Shown here: positions 48,851 to 59,739 of the stretch, in pieces
How positions within the stretch are numbered: the first letter of the stretch is position 1
How the letters are laid out: every line of letters starts with the position of its first letter
From: Cricetomys ansorgei
Lineage: Eukaryota > Chordata > Mammalia > Rodentia > Nesomyidae
Direction of reading: 5' to 3'
Length of the DNA stretch: 64,000 bases
Assembly: GCA_026225945.1 (NCBI GenBank)
Contig: JAMJFZ010001805.1
Coordinates: 178,501 to 242,500, forward strand
Position numbers and translations under genes: made by a program
Notes under the pieces: generated by a model
The model's database searches: none
What the model was told of the DNA's origin: nothing
The model's input: only the letters and a program-made list of their open reading frames with translations

Positions 48851-48964
48851 GGTGAAAAGCCACAGCTTTTTGGTTTTTGTTGTTGTTTTGTCTTGTTTTG
48901 TATTGTTGTTGTTCCTACTTAACTCCCTAAGATTAGGGCACAAAAGTAGTCAGGAAAGAGCACA

Positions 48965-49045
48965 CAAAAGTGTGTGGCCCTGTACCAATAAAACTTTATT
49001 TACAAACGCAGTGGAATTTAGCGCAAGCACCACAGTTTACTTCTG
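48965..49045 (-). mobile_element. Ancient hAT-type fragment, reverse (tentative)
   Basis: 'ccaataaaactttatttaca' and 'tgtggccctgta' resemble the reverse of the element at 31,050. Confidence 0.5.
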
Positions 49046-49659
49046 TAGAAGATGGCAGTGACATGGAGGGTCAGGAGAAGGGCGAAGGGCAGACAGTCCA
49101 CACACGGACACACAGGAAAAGGACAAGCGTACGCCTGCAGCACTCAGGAAAGTGGGGCCACGGTGAAAATGCCTTCCACAGGGAAGGACCCAGGAGTTTC
49201 AAACTGAGAGGGGGCCCCGCAGCCAAGCAGGCCTGAGATGGAACAGGGAGGGAAGGGATTGTGTTCAGACACAAGCCGGGCTTCCTCTGCACCAACAGAC
49301 AAGACAGCAAGTGTGTGAGAGTCTGTCCCTGAAGGAGGACAGCAGAACTGGAGGTCAAACGTGAACAACGGAGTCTAGAGTACATTGAGTGTTTACAGGT
49401 TAAAGAGAAAAGGACTGCAGGGTGATGGAAGATTCTAGAACAAGATGATGAGAAAGCAAGGCCTCTGCAGGCAAGTGTCTGAGACAATCTGTCATGATTG
49501 GAGCTATTTTTCATTATTGCAACTTAGAGACAGCCAGATACTACTGGCGCCAAGCTAGCAGAGAGCAAGGGTGTCCACTAAACACTGCAGCAGAGCCAAG
49601 ACAGCCCCTGCAACCCAGCGCTAGCCCACCCCAAGTGCTGAAGTTCAGGAGATTTTCTT
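49046..49659. other. Intronic sequence without recognised features
   Basis: Unique-looking; no exon or RNA gene seen. Confidence 0.45.
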
Positions 49660-49795
49660 GGAGTCTGGCAAGATGGCTCAGCAGGCAAAAATACTTGCCG
49701 TGCAAGCTTGAGGACCTGAGTCTCATCCCTGCCACACATGTAAGCACGGAGGAGAGATCTGACTCACAAGGTTGTCCTCTGACCTCCACACACAC
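49660..49795 (+). mobile_element. B3/B4-type SINE head
   Basis: 'caagatggctcagcaggcaa', 'gttgtcctctgacctccaca'. Its CA tail grades into the minisatellite to the right. Confidence 0.8.
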
Positions 49796-50133
49796 GCCCT
49801 GACACACACGTGCACACAACCTGTACTCAGGCACACACGTGCACACAAACCTGTACTCAGGCACACACGTGCACACAACCTGTACTCAGACACACATGTG
49901 CACACAACCTGTACTCAGGCACACACGTCCACACAACCTGTACTCAGGCACACACGTCCACACAACCTGTACTCAGACACACATGTGCACACAACCTGTA
50001 CTCAGGCACACACGTGCACACAACCTGTACTCAGACACACATGTGCACACAACCTGTACTCAGACACACATGTGCACACAACCTGTACTCAGGCACACAC
50101 GTCCACACAACCTGTACTCAGGCACACACACAC
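49796..50133 (+). repeat. Minisatellite, 29-bp unit, 11 copies
   Basis: Units share ACAACCTGTACTCAG and differ in the next block: CACACGTGCAC, CACATGTGCAC or CACGTCCAC. One unit is 30 bp. It probably arose by amplification of the SINE tail at its left. Confidence 0.95.
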
Positions 50134-50741
50134 ATACAAAACAAAATAACAAAATTAGAATGCAATAAGAGAAAAGCAAGCAAGGAGGAAAGCATTTAGG
50201 AGGGCCTTCGTATTGACCTCCGGCCTCTCACACACGTGCGCTCACCACACGAACACGTATGACACATATATCCGCTACACACACGCACACAGGGTCCACG
50301 GAAGGCAACTTCTCATGACTCCAAGAGTCAGCTCCCGGACCCCTGAGGCTCAGAAGGTTCCAGTTCACACGGCGCTGCCCTCGTCTTCGCACTTCGCCAC
50401 GCTCCGAGGGCCGTCTCAGAGCAAGACGGATCAGGAGAGACGCAGAGGCGCTGCCCGCTGCTTAGCTCAGCCCAGCTACCAGGACTCACCTGGAAGACAA
50501 CTGGGTACCCCTCCCTCAGGGACACCCCCACGGATCCTCACCACCACCTCCCATCCCAAGCAAAGGTGTCCTGTCGGCGGACACTACAGATTCATGTTCT
50601 AGAAAGTTCCTTGCCCCACACCAGGCCTCTGAGAGGCCTCACAACCCATGTATTTGATAGGATTTTGTTAACGATTACCCCAAAGTAGGGGCGGGGAGGT
50701 TCCACTCCAAAAGAGCAAGCGTTTGTTAAGAAATCCAGTAC
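50134..50741. other. Intronic sequence without recognised features
   Basis: Moderately GC-rich and unique-looking; a small CA-rich patch at 50,225-50,292. Confidence 0.45.
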
Positions 50742-51080
50742 AAGGGCAAGCGAGAGGGGCAACAGCACTGGCTGCCAAGCCTCATGACCTGACCCAGGGT
50801 GGGCGGGGAGAACCAGCTCCTGACCGGACACTCGAGCTGCGACGTACCCACGCTGCCCCCACATACACACAACTGAACTAAATAACATTTCATTTAAAAA
50901 GTAAGGAAGCAAAAGATCTGGGCGTAATGGCCTGTAACTTTCGTCCCAGCACTTCAGAGGCAGAGGCAGGCAGGTCTCTGCCCTCTGCGAGGCAGCCTGC
51001 TCTACATGGGGAGTTGGTCCAGTCCAGCCAAGGCTACACAGTAAGACCTTGCCTCAAGACAGAGGGATTAATTAATTAAT
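50742..51080 (+). mobile_element. B3-like SINE then B1-like SINE
   Basis: B3 50,742-50,900 ('gaccggacactcgagctgcg', ending 'acatttcatttaaaaagta'). B1-like 50,912-51,080 ('gcacttcagaggcagaggca') ends in (TTAA)n. Confidence 0.7.
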
Positions 51081-51287
51081 TAAAATTTTAAAATAAGGAA
51101 CCGAAGAAACCCGGTAGGCAGGCAAGGGCCTGGCACCCTAGCTGAGTAGCTAGCCAGGTGGCCCTGTCCTTTCTTCCCATGCAAAAACAGGCGGCTACTG
51201 CTTCAAAGAACTGTGGGAAGGATTCACTAAGATCATATTTACAAAGTATGGGGATATTCCAGAAAATAAGGATTTTTTTTTTTAATT

Positions 51288-51490
51288 GTTGTTATTGTTT
51301 GAGACAAGGTCTCCTGTATCCCAGGCTGGCCTCAAACTTACTATGTAGCCCAGGATAATCCTGAACACCTGATCCTCCTGCCTCCACCATTGGAGAGGTG
51401 TGATGACAGATTTACAGCCCCACACCTGGCTTATAGGGGTCTAGAGACGTACCTGCTTGGGAAGCACTGTACTACCTGAGCCTCATGCCC
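51288..51490 (-). mobile_element. B4-type SINE, reverse
   Basis: 'gagacaaggtctcctgtatc', 'gtagcccaggataatcctga', 'actacctgagcctcatgccc'. Confidence 0.75.
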
Positions 51491-51891
51491 AGCCAGGGAG
51501 TGCCTTAACAGCACACATTTACTGCATAGACTCCGACGTCTTGGTTACCCTGTGCCATTAGAGAACAAATATTTATGGGCACCTACTATGTGCTGGGTAC
51601 TGCTCAGGTTCTAACATTAGTAAGGAATAAATACACAAGGTCCTGTCTCTGTGGGCACTGCATTCATTCAAAACCAGAGAAGCTCCATCTCGTAAGCACA
51701 AGAAGTCCAGGTGCAGACGAACACTTAATTACCAAGAATGCAAAAACAGATCGCAAAGAACCACACTGTGCGCCCAAGAGCACGGGCACACACACAAAGT
51801 AACCCTGCTTTCTTAACAAGATCCCAAGGAGCCTCGGAGAGCAGCACAGGTGTTAATAATTCTTGAATTTTCTTAGTAAGAATCCAAACCA

Positions 51892-52170
51892 CGGGCTGGG
51901 GAAGTGACAGTGGAGAAAAGCTCTTGTTGCCCAAGCATGAGGACCTGAGTTCAAATCCCCAACAGCCACATAAAAGCCAGCATATCAACACACATCTGTA
52001 ACCCTAGTGATGAGAGAGTGAACACAGGTGGGGCTTGGGGCTCCCTGGCTAGTCATTGACACCCAAACAGCAAACTCTGGGTTCATTGAGAGACCCTGTC
52101 TCAAAACTGAGGTCCAGAGTGAGAGGCAAACATCTGATGTCAACCACGGGCCTCCGCAAACACACACAGA
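51892..52170 (+). mobile_element. B4-type SINE
   Basis: 'gcatgaggacctgagttcaa', 'ttcattgagagaccctgtct', 'tgatgtcaaccacgggcctc'. Confidence 0.85.
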
Positions 52171-53149
52171 AACCAAACCAATGGCCACTCTTCCTTGAGT
52201 ACCTTCTGTATATCAGATCCTGGGGGCCTCAAAGACATTATTGGGTTGGCAGACCCACTCAACAAGCTCAGTCCAACCTATTCCAGAATCCCACCCCCAA
52301 AACACACACACCTCCTTCATTCACAGAAGAGGTTCGGTTCCTTCCTTCCTCAACCCCTTCCTCATTGCAATGCATTCAATTTACAGAGAACTCTGAACCA
52401 GTACCTCAGAAGACATTTTTCATTGCATGTTTTGAAACAGGGTCTAACATAGCCTGGGCTGACCTCAAACTCACCATCCTCCTGCCTTGGCTATAACCAG
52501 GCACAGGAAAGTCTAAGGCCACCCTCTCAACAAGTGAAGTTAATCATTCTAAACAGGCCTCAGTTTAGCCCTCCCTGAAATGCTCATGCAATTTGGCCTC
52601 TAGGGCACACTGGAAGGGGAGGCTTCTAGAGAAAGCCTGGAGGTTCATAATTATTCTAATATAACCATCCTGAAAGTTGCCCCTAGTTACTATGATGGCT
52701 GCGGGGCCAAAGGTGTGTAGACTTTGCCTCTAGACATCTGGAAGCAGAGAATTATAAACACAGCCATGAGCTTATACTCAAGGGGTTGATTCTCCATAAG
52801 TGTCCTCCGTCAGAGGGGACAGCCCTGACTTTGGCTTTAAACTGTTCAGGTGTTTGGCTCCCTGAATCTATTGCAACCCAGTAACCCTACTTCCTTAAGG
52901 CGACCCCAAAGAGCCTCAGAGAGCAGAACTGAGTTTAGAGACAAAAACAGAGACACGGAGACCGTTGAGAAGCGCCCTGGGGACTGACACCCTAAGACTG
53001 GGCGGGCACTGGGGCAAGGTTCCTCAGACCCGCGCTGGGCACACGCGGGGTGCAGAGCCACAAGCCCAGCGGGCAAAGGCTAAGGTCAGCTGGCTTCGTG
53101 CAGGGCCGAGGCCACCAAGCCCACCATCCCCACTTCCCCAGGGGAAAGG
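52171..53149. other. Intronic sequence near exon 1
   Basis: A reverse SINE scrap at 52,425-52,505 ('taacatagcctgggctgacc'). The rest is unique-looking and becomes GC-rich after 52,970. Confidence 0.5.
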
Positions 53150-53465
53150 TCTTTAGAGATGGGACTGCACTCTCAGTCCTTGGGGAGGGAACTCTAGGTT
53201 GGTCGGGGAAGAAAGAGGGGTGTCCACGATCCTTAGTGAGAAGACTACATTGCTGGGGTGGTGAGTGGGTGTCTGTAACCCTTAGTCCTTGGAGGAAGGG
53301 TTATCACGGGGCGATGGGAGGGGTGCACCCAACTCTCAGCCCAAAGGGAGAGTTCTCTAGGTTGGTTGGCCGCGGCGGTGGGGAGGGGTGTTCCTGACCC
53401 TCAATCCTTAGAGTGGGGGCTCTAGGTTGGCTGGGGCGGCAGGAGGGGTGCCCCAACGCACTGCG
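53150..53465 (+). repeat. Degenerate minisatellite at the 5' end of INSR intron 1
   Basis: Five diverged units begin near 53,194, 53,245, 53,301, 53,357 and 53,422, with a partial unit before them. The shared pattern is CTAGGTTGG or a variant, a G-rich block with gaggggtg, then ccttag and a purine run. Spacing is 51-65 bp. It ends about 20 bp from the exon 1 donor. Confidence 0.8.
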
Positions 53466-53479
53466 ATCCCCCCTCACCC

Positions 53480-54270
53480 AAGACTTACCCTCTCCAGGGT
53501 ACAGGTGGCCAGCTGCACCCACCAGCAACGCGGCCACGGCCACCAGCAACAGCGTGGCAGTCGCCTCACGTCGTCTCCCTGCGCCCATGGCTGTAGGAGC
53601 TCGGGGACCCCGGCGATCAGAGCACGCCACGCCGGCCCGCGGAGAACATGTTTCGCTAGGGGGTCCCCGGAGGGACGCTGGGGGCCACGCGTCCTTCTCG
53701 TCCACACCGGTGGCTCCCGGGCCACAGCTCTCCAGCCGAGAGGGCCCTGGGGACAGTCCCGGGAAGAGCGCAGAGGCCTCGGCAGCAACTAACACGGCGG
53801 CGCGGCCCGCAAGACCACGGACCCGGGTCCCCCAGGCCCGGTCCAGTGCTCGCCACCGTGGGGTCCAGAGCGCACCGCGGCGCGTCCCCTCCCCGGCCTC
53901 CCGCTTCTCCGCCCCGCGCAGCTCCGGGTGGGTCGCGTTCCGTGGAGGCTCAGACAGAGGGACGCGCGCACGGGCGGGCACTCGGGCTGGAGGCGGCGGC
54001 GGGAGCGAGGGCTCGGCTCCGGCCCGTAAACAACGCAGCCTGTCAGCTGGGTCCCGCGCGGACCGACGGAAAAGGCGGCGCGGATCCGGGTAGGGAAGGG
54101 ACTGTGCGCTCTGGTGAGGCCCGCCGAGGGGACAGGCCAGCCGAGCCAGCCGAGCCAGCCGAGCCCAGGGAGGCGTGGCCAGGGCTGGAGATGCCACGCC
54201 CCCTCACCGCCTCCAGTGGAGCCCCCAGCTTCCCAGGCCCCGGGCGCACCCCCAGATTCTCCCAATCCCG
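53480..54270 (-). promoter_or_regulatory. INSR: INSR CpG-island promoter and 5' untranslated leader
   Basis: CpG density is far above the surrounding DNA from about 53,490 to 54,180. No TATA box is visible upstream of the ATG. GC-box cores occur at 53,909-53,916 (CCGCCCCG) and 53,972-53,978 (GGGCGGG). This fits known mammalian INSR promoters, which are TATA-less, GC-rich, Sp1-dependent and have several start sites a few hundred bases upstream of the ATG. The exact start sites here cannot be read from sequence. Two upstream ORFs lie in the probable leader (ATGs at 53,856 and 53,788). Confidence 0.85.
53489..53588 (-). CDS. INSR: Insulin receptor, coding part of exon 1
   Basis: This exon encodes the start of the insulin receptor, a cell-surface receptor tyrosine kinase. 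The ATG reads on the minus strand from 53,588 and has G at -3 and G at +4, a strong initiation context. The 100 coding bases give a 27-residue signal peptide (basic N-terminal stretch GRRR, then a Leu/Val/Ala core ending GAAG), followed by the mature start HLYPGE and the first base of Val7. The exon ends at 53,489 before a consensus donor GTAAGT (53,488-53,483), in phase 1. The 100-nt length and the HLYPGE start are those of known mammalian INSR. An in-frame ATG lies 609 nt upstream but is probably outside the mature leader. Gene identity is certain from exon 2; this start is inferred by family comparison. Confidence 0.96.
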
Positions 54271-54279
54271 ACACCTCAA

Positions 54280-54760
54280 AATACCGATTTAGAAGGTTAC
54301 GATTTAAGCTTGGAAGTGTCCCCAGATACCAGTCTGACACGAACAGCTAAACCTAAACAGCTCTGAGGCTCCCACGTCAGATCCTGGGGAGTGCCCGCAC
54401 CTGATCCCAAAACCCACAAATAGCCCCCAAGTTCCAATTTAAAAGCCTAGGAGCGCCCCAGATCCCCGCTTGATTCGAACGTCGCCAAAAAGACCTGACT
54501 TTACAATTTAAAAGCCCGGGGCTCCCTAGACCCCCCTCCTGACCGCAGCAAACCCAAATAACAAGGAGGTTCCAATGTAAAGGTCTGGAGCACACTCCAG
54601 CCACCTGACCCGGACACCCCCAGATAGCCCCGAAATAACACTTTAAAGGCCTAGAAACTCCCCCAGATCCCTCCGGACACGAACACCCCCAAACATGGAT
54701 ACCCCGAGCAGCTCTAAGAGCCCAGTGTCAGAAATTAGGGGTCTGACACTGACATCTCAC
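54280..54760 (+). repeat. Degenerate tandem repeat upstream of INSR, about 69-bp unit
   Basis: Units begin AATTTAAA or a variant at 54,302, (54,367), 54,436, 54,505, 54,574 and 54,640, so the best copies are 69, 69 and 66 bp apart. Each continues with a 'cctagg/cccggg'-like block, 'ccccagatcc' and 'gacacgaacaccccc'-like text. It lies just upstream of the CpG island. Confidence 0.8.
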
Positions 54761-54924
54761 AAATAGCCCGACCTCAACTCCGACCTCAACATGGGAGCCC
54801 CCAAGATGACCCCAGATGCCAGATTCAACCACACAGACCTGGTCTCTCTCTGCTCCTTTTACTATGTTTGTCTCCCATGGGGAATTCACTTTAATTCTGT
54901 ACTCTTGACTGTTTTTCTTTGCAG

Positions 54925-55160
54925 CCTCTGCGACTCACGCCTTCTGGATTCCCCCAACCCTGGATCTCTCTAGGAGTTAGTGGGCGCCCCACAAGCTCCC
55001 TTCCCAGTGAGCTCCCTCCCGCCCAGCAGCCAGCAGCCAGCAGCGCAGCCCTCCAGGCTCAGCCACGTGTCATCATGCCAGCCGCCTGTGTTCCCCGGCC
55101 CGAGCCCCTCCTTGCAGCTCTGCATTCCCACGGAAATCAATAAAGAAATGACTCCTAGAA
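54925..55160 (+). ncRNA. Possible terminal exon of a divergent transcript
   Basis: A good acceptor (T-rich tract then TTTGCAG, ending 54,924) is followed by about 210 bp of non-repetitive GC-rich sequence and a canonical AATAAA at 55,139-55,144. A donor-like CTG/GTGAGG lies at about 54,112 in the CpG island. No convincing ORF. This is inference only; no transcript evidence is available. Confidence 0.3.
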
Positions 55161-55499
55161 GAACAGAAAAAGGCTTCTAGTAGGTGGTCGCCAGACTGTC
55201 ACTAATGGGAATAGCACTTCATGAAGAGCTGTCCCTGTCTGGGCCTTAGGAATATGTGAAGGCCAGAGTCCTCTACCCTTCACTTTCCATGTCCATTCGG
55301 GCCGGTGACCACATCTCTGTGGATGCTGCTCTATGCAACGGGTTTGACAATATCTGTAAAAAGGAAAAAGAAAAATAAAATACAAACAACAGAGGAAGGC
55401 ACACAAGGTCAACCTTTGGCCTTCTCTCTCACTCTCTCTGTCTCTCTCTGTCTCTGTTTCTTTCACACACACAGGGTGTGGGGAGTGCTAAAACAAAGA

Positions 55500-55852
55500 G
55501 CCAAGTTTGGGGAAGCAGGTCTTTGATCTCATCGCTCAGGAGGTAGAAAGCAGAAGGATCAGGAGTTTGAACTTAGCCTGGGACACATGAGATCATGTCC
55601 TAAAAATAACTAAAGCAGCGGGGCCAGTTAGGCGGCTCAGCAGGTAAAGGCACTTGTTGCCAAGTCCGAAGATCTGAGTTCAATCCTAAGGTCCCATGGA
55701 GTACACACACACATACATACACACAATAAGTAGATAAATAAATGTAAGCAGTTTCAAAATGCTTTTGAGTGGTGACCTAAGGCTGAGGGTCTTTGGTAGA
55801 ATACTTGCCCAGCACACACGAGGCCCTGGGTTCAGTCCTTAGCACCAAACAT
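55500..55852 (+). mobile_element. B1/B4 half, B3-like SINE, ID element
   Basis: 55,500-55,605 ('gaacttagcctgggacacat'). 55,622-55,745 ('gcggctcagcaggtaaaggc', CA tail). ID 55,778-55,852 ('gaggccctgggttcagtcct'). Confidence 0.75.
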
Positions 55853-56849
55853 TAAAAACAAAAACAAAGCCTTGCTAAGGTCTTGGCCCACGGCTCTTGC
55901 ATTATGCACACCTACTCCTGCCTTAAATCTTGGCGCAACCTTGACCTCACTGTTATTCTTTCTGAGTCTCTGCCCCATGAGCCTCCTCCCCAACCACAGT
56001 GTGCAGACTGCCTTCAGTCCTGTGTTCCCTTCCCCAGTCTTCTCTAGCATGTGCATATCCCTCCCTCCCTGAAATTCTTATTTATTATCTTTCTTGTCAT
56101 GGCTTATCAGTCTGCCCCCCCCACCCCGTGCCTGACATACCTATTGGCTAATAAATATTTGTTCAGTGGAAGAATCAACATGCCGCTTGTATTAAGGGAT
56201 TTCCAGTACATGGAGTCAACACGATCTGTTTCCTCATAGAGTGGGCATGTATGCCCTGTGTTCTGAGCTGAAGGGCGGGGTGGATAGAGAAGCCTCTGTG
56301 GAGGAGCTGAAGAAAAGTATGCCAGCCAGAAGGAGCTGGGAGAAAATGTCTCAGAGCAGTGAAGGATTTGTACAATGGCCCCGGGGGCTCCAGCGGCCGG
56401 AGGTGCAGAGAGGGGAGAAAGCCTGACATCAGGGCTGGGAAAGAGAAGGTACAGATGCTCAAATACCGGATCAAGACATGCTTGACTGTGTGCTCCTGTG
56501 TACATCTGTGAAGGTAGCAGGTGCGGACATGCGTGCACATGTGCACCTGTGCGTATAGAAGCCAGAAGTCAGCATCCAGTGTCCTCCCAGATCTCTCTAC
56601 ACCACAGTTTTAGAGACTGGGTCTCCCACTGAGCCTGGAGTGTACCCAGTGGAGCTTACCACTCATCTAGACTGGCTAGCCGGTGAGCCTCGGGGATGCT
56701 GCCATCTCTGCCTTCCAAGCTCTAAGATTGCTGGCATGTACCACCACCCATGCACGCAGGCTTTATGTGAGTTCTGGGGTATAAACTCATTCTTGAAAGG
56801 CAGACACAGCCATTTCTTCCAATCCTGTTTGGGGTTTCATTGTCGTCTT
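55853..56849. other. Upstream flank without recognised features
   Basis: Unique-looking intergenic DNA with a C-rich run near 56,115. No exon recognised. Confidence 0.45.
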
Positions 56850-57120
56850 CTTTTCTCTGTTTGTTTGTTTGTTTGTGGGACAAAAATTTCACTTGGTAGC
56901 CTGGGTTGCCCTTAAACTCACAGAGATCCTCCTGCCTCAGTATCCTAAAAGCTGGGATTAGAGGCGTGTGCCCTGTTTGGGGGGGGGGCATGAACAGATG
57001 CCTACAGAGGTCAGAAGAAGTTGAGCCTGGAGTGAGCCACTCTAGGTGGTACAGGAATCCAAACCCAGTTCCTCTGGTCAAACAGCACGCGATCTTAACT
57101 GCTGAGCCAACTCTCCAGTC
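56850..57120 (-). mobile_element. Reverse B1-like and B2-like SINEs
   Basis: (GTTT)n then 'ttggtagcctgggttgccct', 'gctgggattagaggcgtgtg' (to 56,972). A B2-type reverse head at 56,985-57,120 ends 'ttaactgctgagccaactct'. Confidence 0.75.
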
Positions 57121-57209
57121 CTGGGTTATTAGTTTGGTTTGGTTTTAATGAAGAACCACCAGAAGGCTGATGCGAAAGTTCTGATATAAAGTTTCTAACA
57201 TTGTCGCAC

Positions 57210-58040
57210 TATCAGCCAGCTGTGGTGCTGCACACTTGTAATCCAAGGCTGAAGCAGGAGGGTTGTGAGTTCAAGGCCAGCCCTGGCTACATATTAAGAC
57301 CTTGAGTAAAAATTAATTAGTTAAGGGGCTCGGTTAGTAAAACGCTTACCCCACAAACACAGGGACCTGAGTTCAATCCCCAGAACTCATGTAGAAATGA
57401 AGGGCGTGGTGGAGCGCTTGTAACCCCAGCAGTCTCAGAGAGGAAGAAACAGTCAGATTCTAGGAACTCTCTGGCCAGCCAGCCTAGCCAAATCATTGAG
57501 TGCCAGTTCCCAGTGAGAGGCCCACCTCAAAACACAAAGTCAGAGCAGGAAGGATGGTTCAGTGGGTAAAGGTGTTTGCCGCCAAGCTGGACCACATGAA
57601 CTCAGTCCTCAGGACCCATTTAGTGAAAGGAGGGCCTATTCCTATGAGTTGTCCCCTGACCAATACACACACACACACACGTACACGCACACACACATGC
57701 ACACACGTGCACACACACACGTACACACACATACACACACACATGCACACACGTGTACACACACATGTGCACACACACACACACCACGCATGCACACATT
57801 ACTTAAAAATACTTTTAAAGTAGGAGCCAGTGAGATGAATCAGCTGATGAAGGTGCGTGCTGCAAAGCCTGATGAGCTGAATCAATCCCTGGGACCCACG
57901 AGATGGGGAAAAAAGGCAGTTTCTGAGGAGTGACCCCAGAGATTGATCTCTGGCTTCCACAATCACCAGAGCACATGGGATGTGTCCTCCACACACGCAC
58001 ATGCACAATTGTATACACACACACATAATAATAACAAAAA
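57210..58040 (+). mobile_element. SINE cluster: B1-like, B4, two B3-like with CA tails
   Basis: 57,210-57,320 B1-like ('ggtgctgcacacttgtaatc'). 57,325-57,540 B4 ('acctgagttcaatccccaga'). 57,545-57,790 B3-like with a CA/CGTGCA tail. 57,826-58,040 B3-like ('gccagtgagatgaatcagct') with a CA tail. Confidence 0.8.
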
Positions 58041-58414
58041 CAACCACCACCTCCACCACCATCAACACACCAGCACGGTTCCAGTAGGCACCAAATGCTG
58101 ACTGCACACACTAGGAGCCTGCAGAAGGACACTGTGGCTCGGAATGTCATAGATCATGGGCAATTTTGTTCTTCGATGGTCTGAGACTCTGAATAATCAT
58201 CTAGCTTTGCTTCTGCCCCTGACTCAAGCAATAGATAAACTTTAAAGAATAAGCTTCCACCCGCCATCAGGCTAAGGATACTGTAGACCACGTCACACTC
58301 AGAGATTCCGCTGTTACTGGGAACTGATTATCTGACGTTCTCACCAATGTAACTGGCACACACAATGAATGACAGCTTGTTCCTCTCTACGCATAAACGC
58401 TCGCTCAGGGGCTG
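58041..58414. other. Upstream flank without recognised features
   Basis: Starts with a short CCACCA patch; no gene or repeat family recognised. Confidence 0.45.
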
Positions 58415-59210
58415 TGGGAGACGGCTCAGTGGGTAAAGGCTGAACAAGCTTGTGGACCTGAGTTCAGATTCCCAGAACCCACATAACCCTGGATGAATTT
58501 ATGTGGGTTCTATTGTCCTAACATTATCCTATCATTTCTTCAAGAAGGTGGGAGGTGGAAACTGGAAAGTCATCCAGAAAGTCAGAGGCCAGCTGGCCTG
58601 GCATCTTCACTGGTAAACAAGAGACGCTGTCTCAAATGAGATGGAAGGTCTTTACCTTCATCAACAGCACGGGTTGACCTCTGACCTCCACATATGCACA
58701 GTGACACATGTGATCAATCATTCCTCTTCTTTGATCCCTAACAAACTACTTCCTTAATCCCTTTCAGAGTCATTACTTGGGGCCAGAGCTGGAGCTCAGT
58801 TGGTAGAGTGACTATCCACAATCCAGGAAATCGTGGATTCCATCTAGCAACTCTATCCCAGGAGACCAGGTGCACACGGTTCATATCAGCACTGAGGAGG
58901 CAGAGGTGAAGGATCAGAGTTCAAGGTTATCCTTAACTACACAGCAAGGGTGAGGCCAGACTGTCAAAAAACAAACAACAACAGAGCTGGATCTGGTGAC
59001 TTGTCATCCCAGCTATTCAGGAAGCTGAGGCAGGAGGATTGAAGTTCAGGGACTGCCTGGGCTTCAGAGTACGTGCAAAGCCAGCATGGGTAACTTAGTG
59101 AAATCCTGTCTCAAAAGATAACATGCAAAGAGGGTTTGGGGTGTGGCTCAGAGGACGGACACTCATCCAACCGTTGGGTCGATCCTCAGTCTCAAAAAGC
59201 AACATCATTG
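58415..59210 (+). mobile_element. B4 SINE, ID-B1 composite, B1-like half, ID element
   Basis: B4 58,415-58,715 ('gagacggctcagtgggtaaa', 'gacctctgacctccacatat'). 58,790-58,975 ID-B1. 58,985-59,125 B1-like ('gaagctgaggcaggaggatt'). ID 59,130-59,210 ('tttggggtgtggctcagagg'). Confidence 0.75.
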
Positions 59211-59549
59211 AGACGCAAAGAGTTAACATCTTGTTATCTCCTCTTCGGTGACTGATTCAATCCTGAAGCCTGTCTGCAACAAGCAGTCGACGACCCAGCG
59301 CCTTGCGAGAGCTGCGGCATTCACAGGTTTTGTCCTTGTGCAAACGTCACAGAGTGCACCTGCACAAGCCCAGAGAGTACAGCCTGGGTTTACAGTGCAG
59401 CCTGTCATTCCTCGGCACTAAACAGATGTAACGCTGTGCTAAGCCCTAAGCCTTGTATCTAAACAGTACACAGGCACAGCAGAAAAAAAAAAAAAAAACG
59501 TGGAGGGGTTGGGGGGCTGGGGGGTGGATCCAGGGCTTGCTTGTCCTCT

Positions 59550-59700
59550 TGTCAGGCATGTCACTTGCCTTTCTGAACCTGGCTTATGTCACTTTACATA
59601 ATAATTTGCAATTCGATTGTTTTTCACGCAAATGTCACAATTCAGTTTTTTGTGTATGACTGAATAAGATGTTATTGTGTACAAAGAGGAGCCTTATTTA
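59550..59700 (-). mobile_element. Old L1 (L1M-type) fragment, reverse
   Basis: 'tttctgaacctggcttatgt' and 'gtgtatgactgaataagatg' match the reverse L1M pattern. Confidence 0.65.
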
Positions 59701-59739
59701 ACCAAGACATGAATCCTCAATTTAAATTTTAGAAGTAAT

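Noticed and set aside
49796..50133. CRISPR-like spacing of 29-bp repeats
   Set aside because: Units are contiguous with no spacers, contain CA-rich SINE-tail sequence, and the genome is mammalian.
53413..54093. Plus-strand ORF of 226 residues over the CpG island
   Set aside because: Arg/Pro/Ala/Gly-rich translation of GC-rich DNA antisense to exon 1; no protein-like features.
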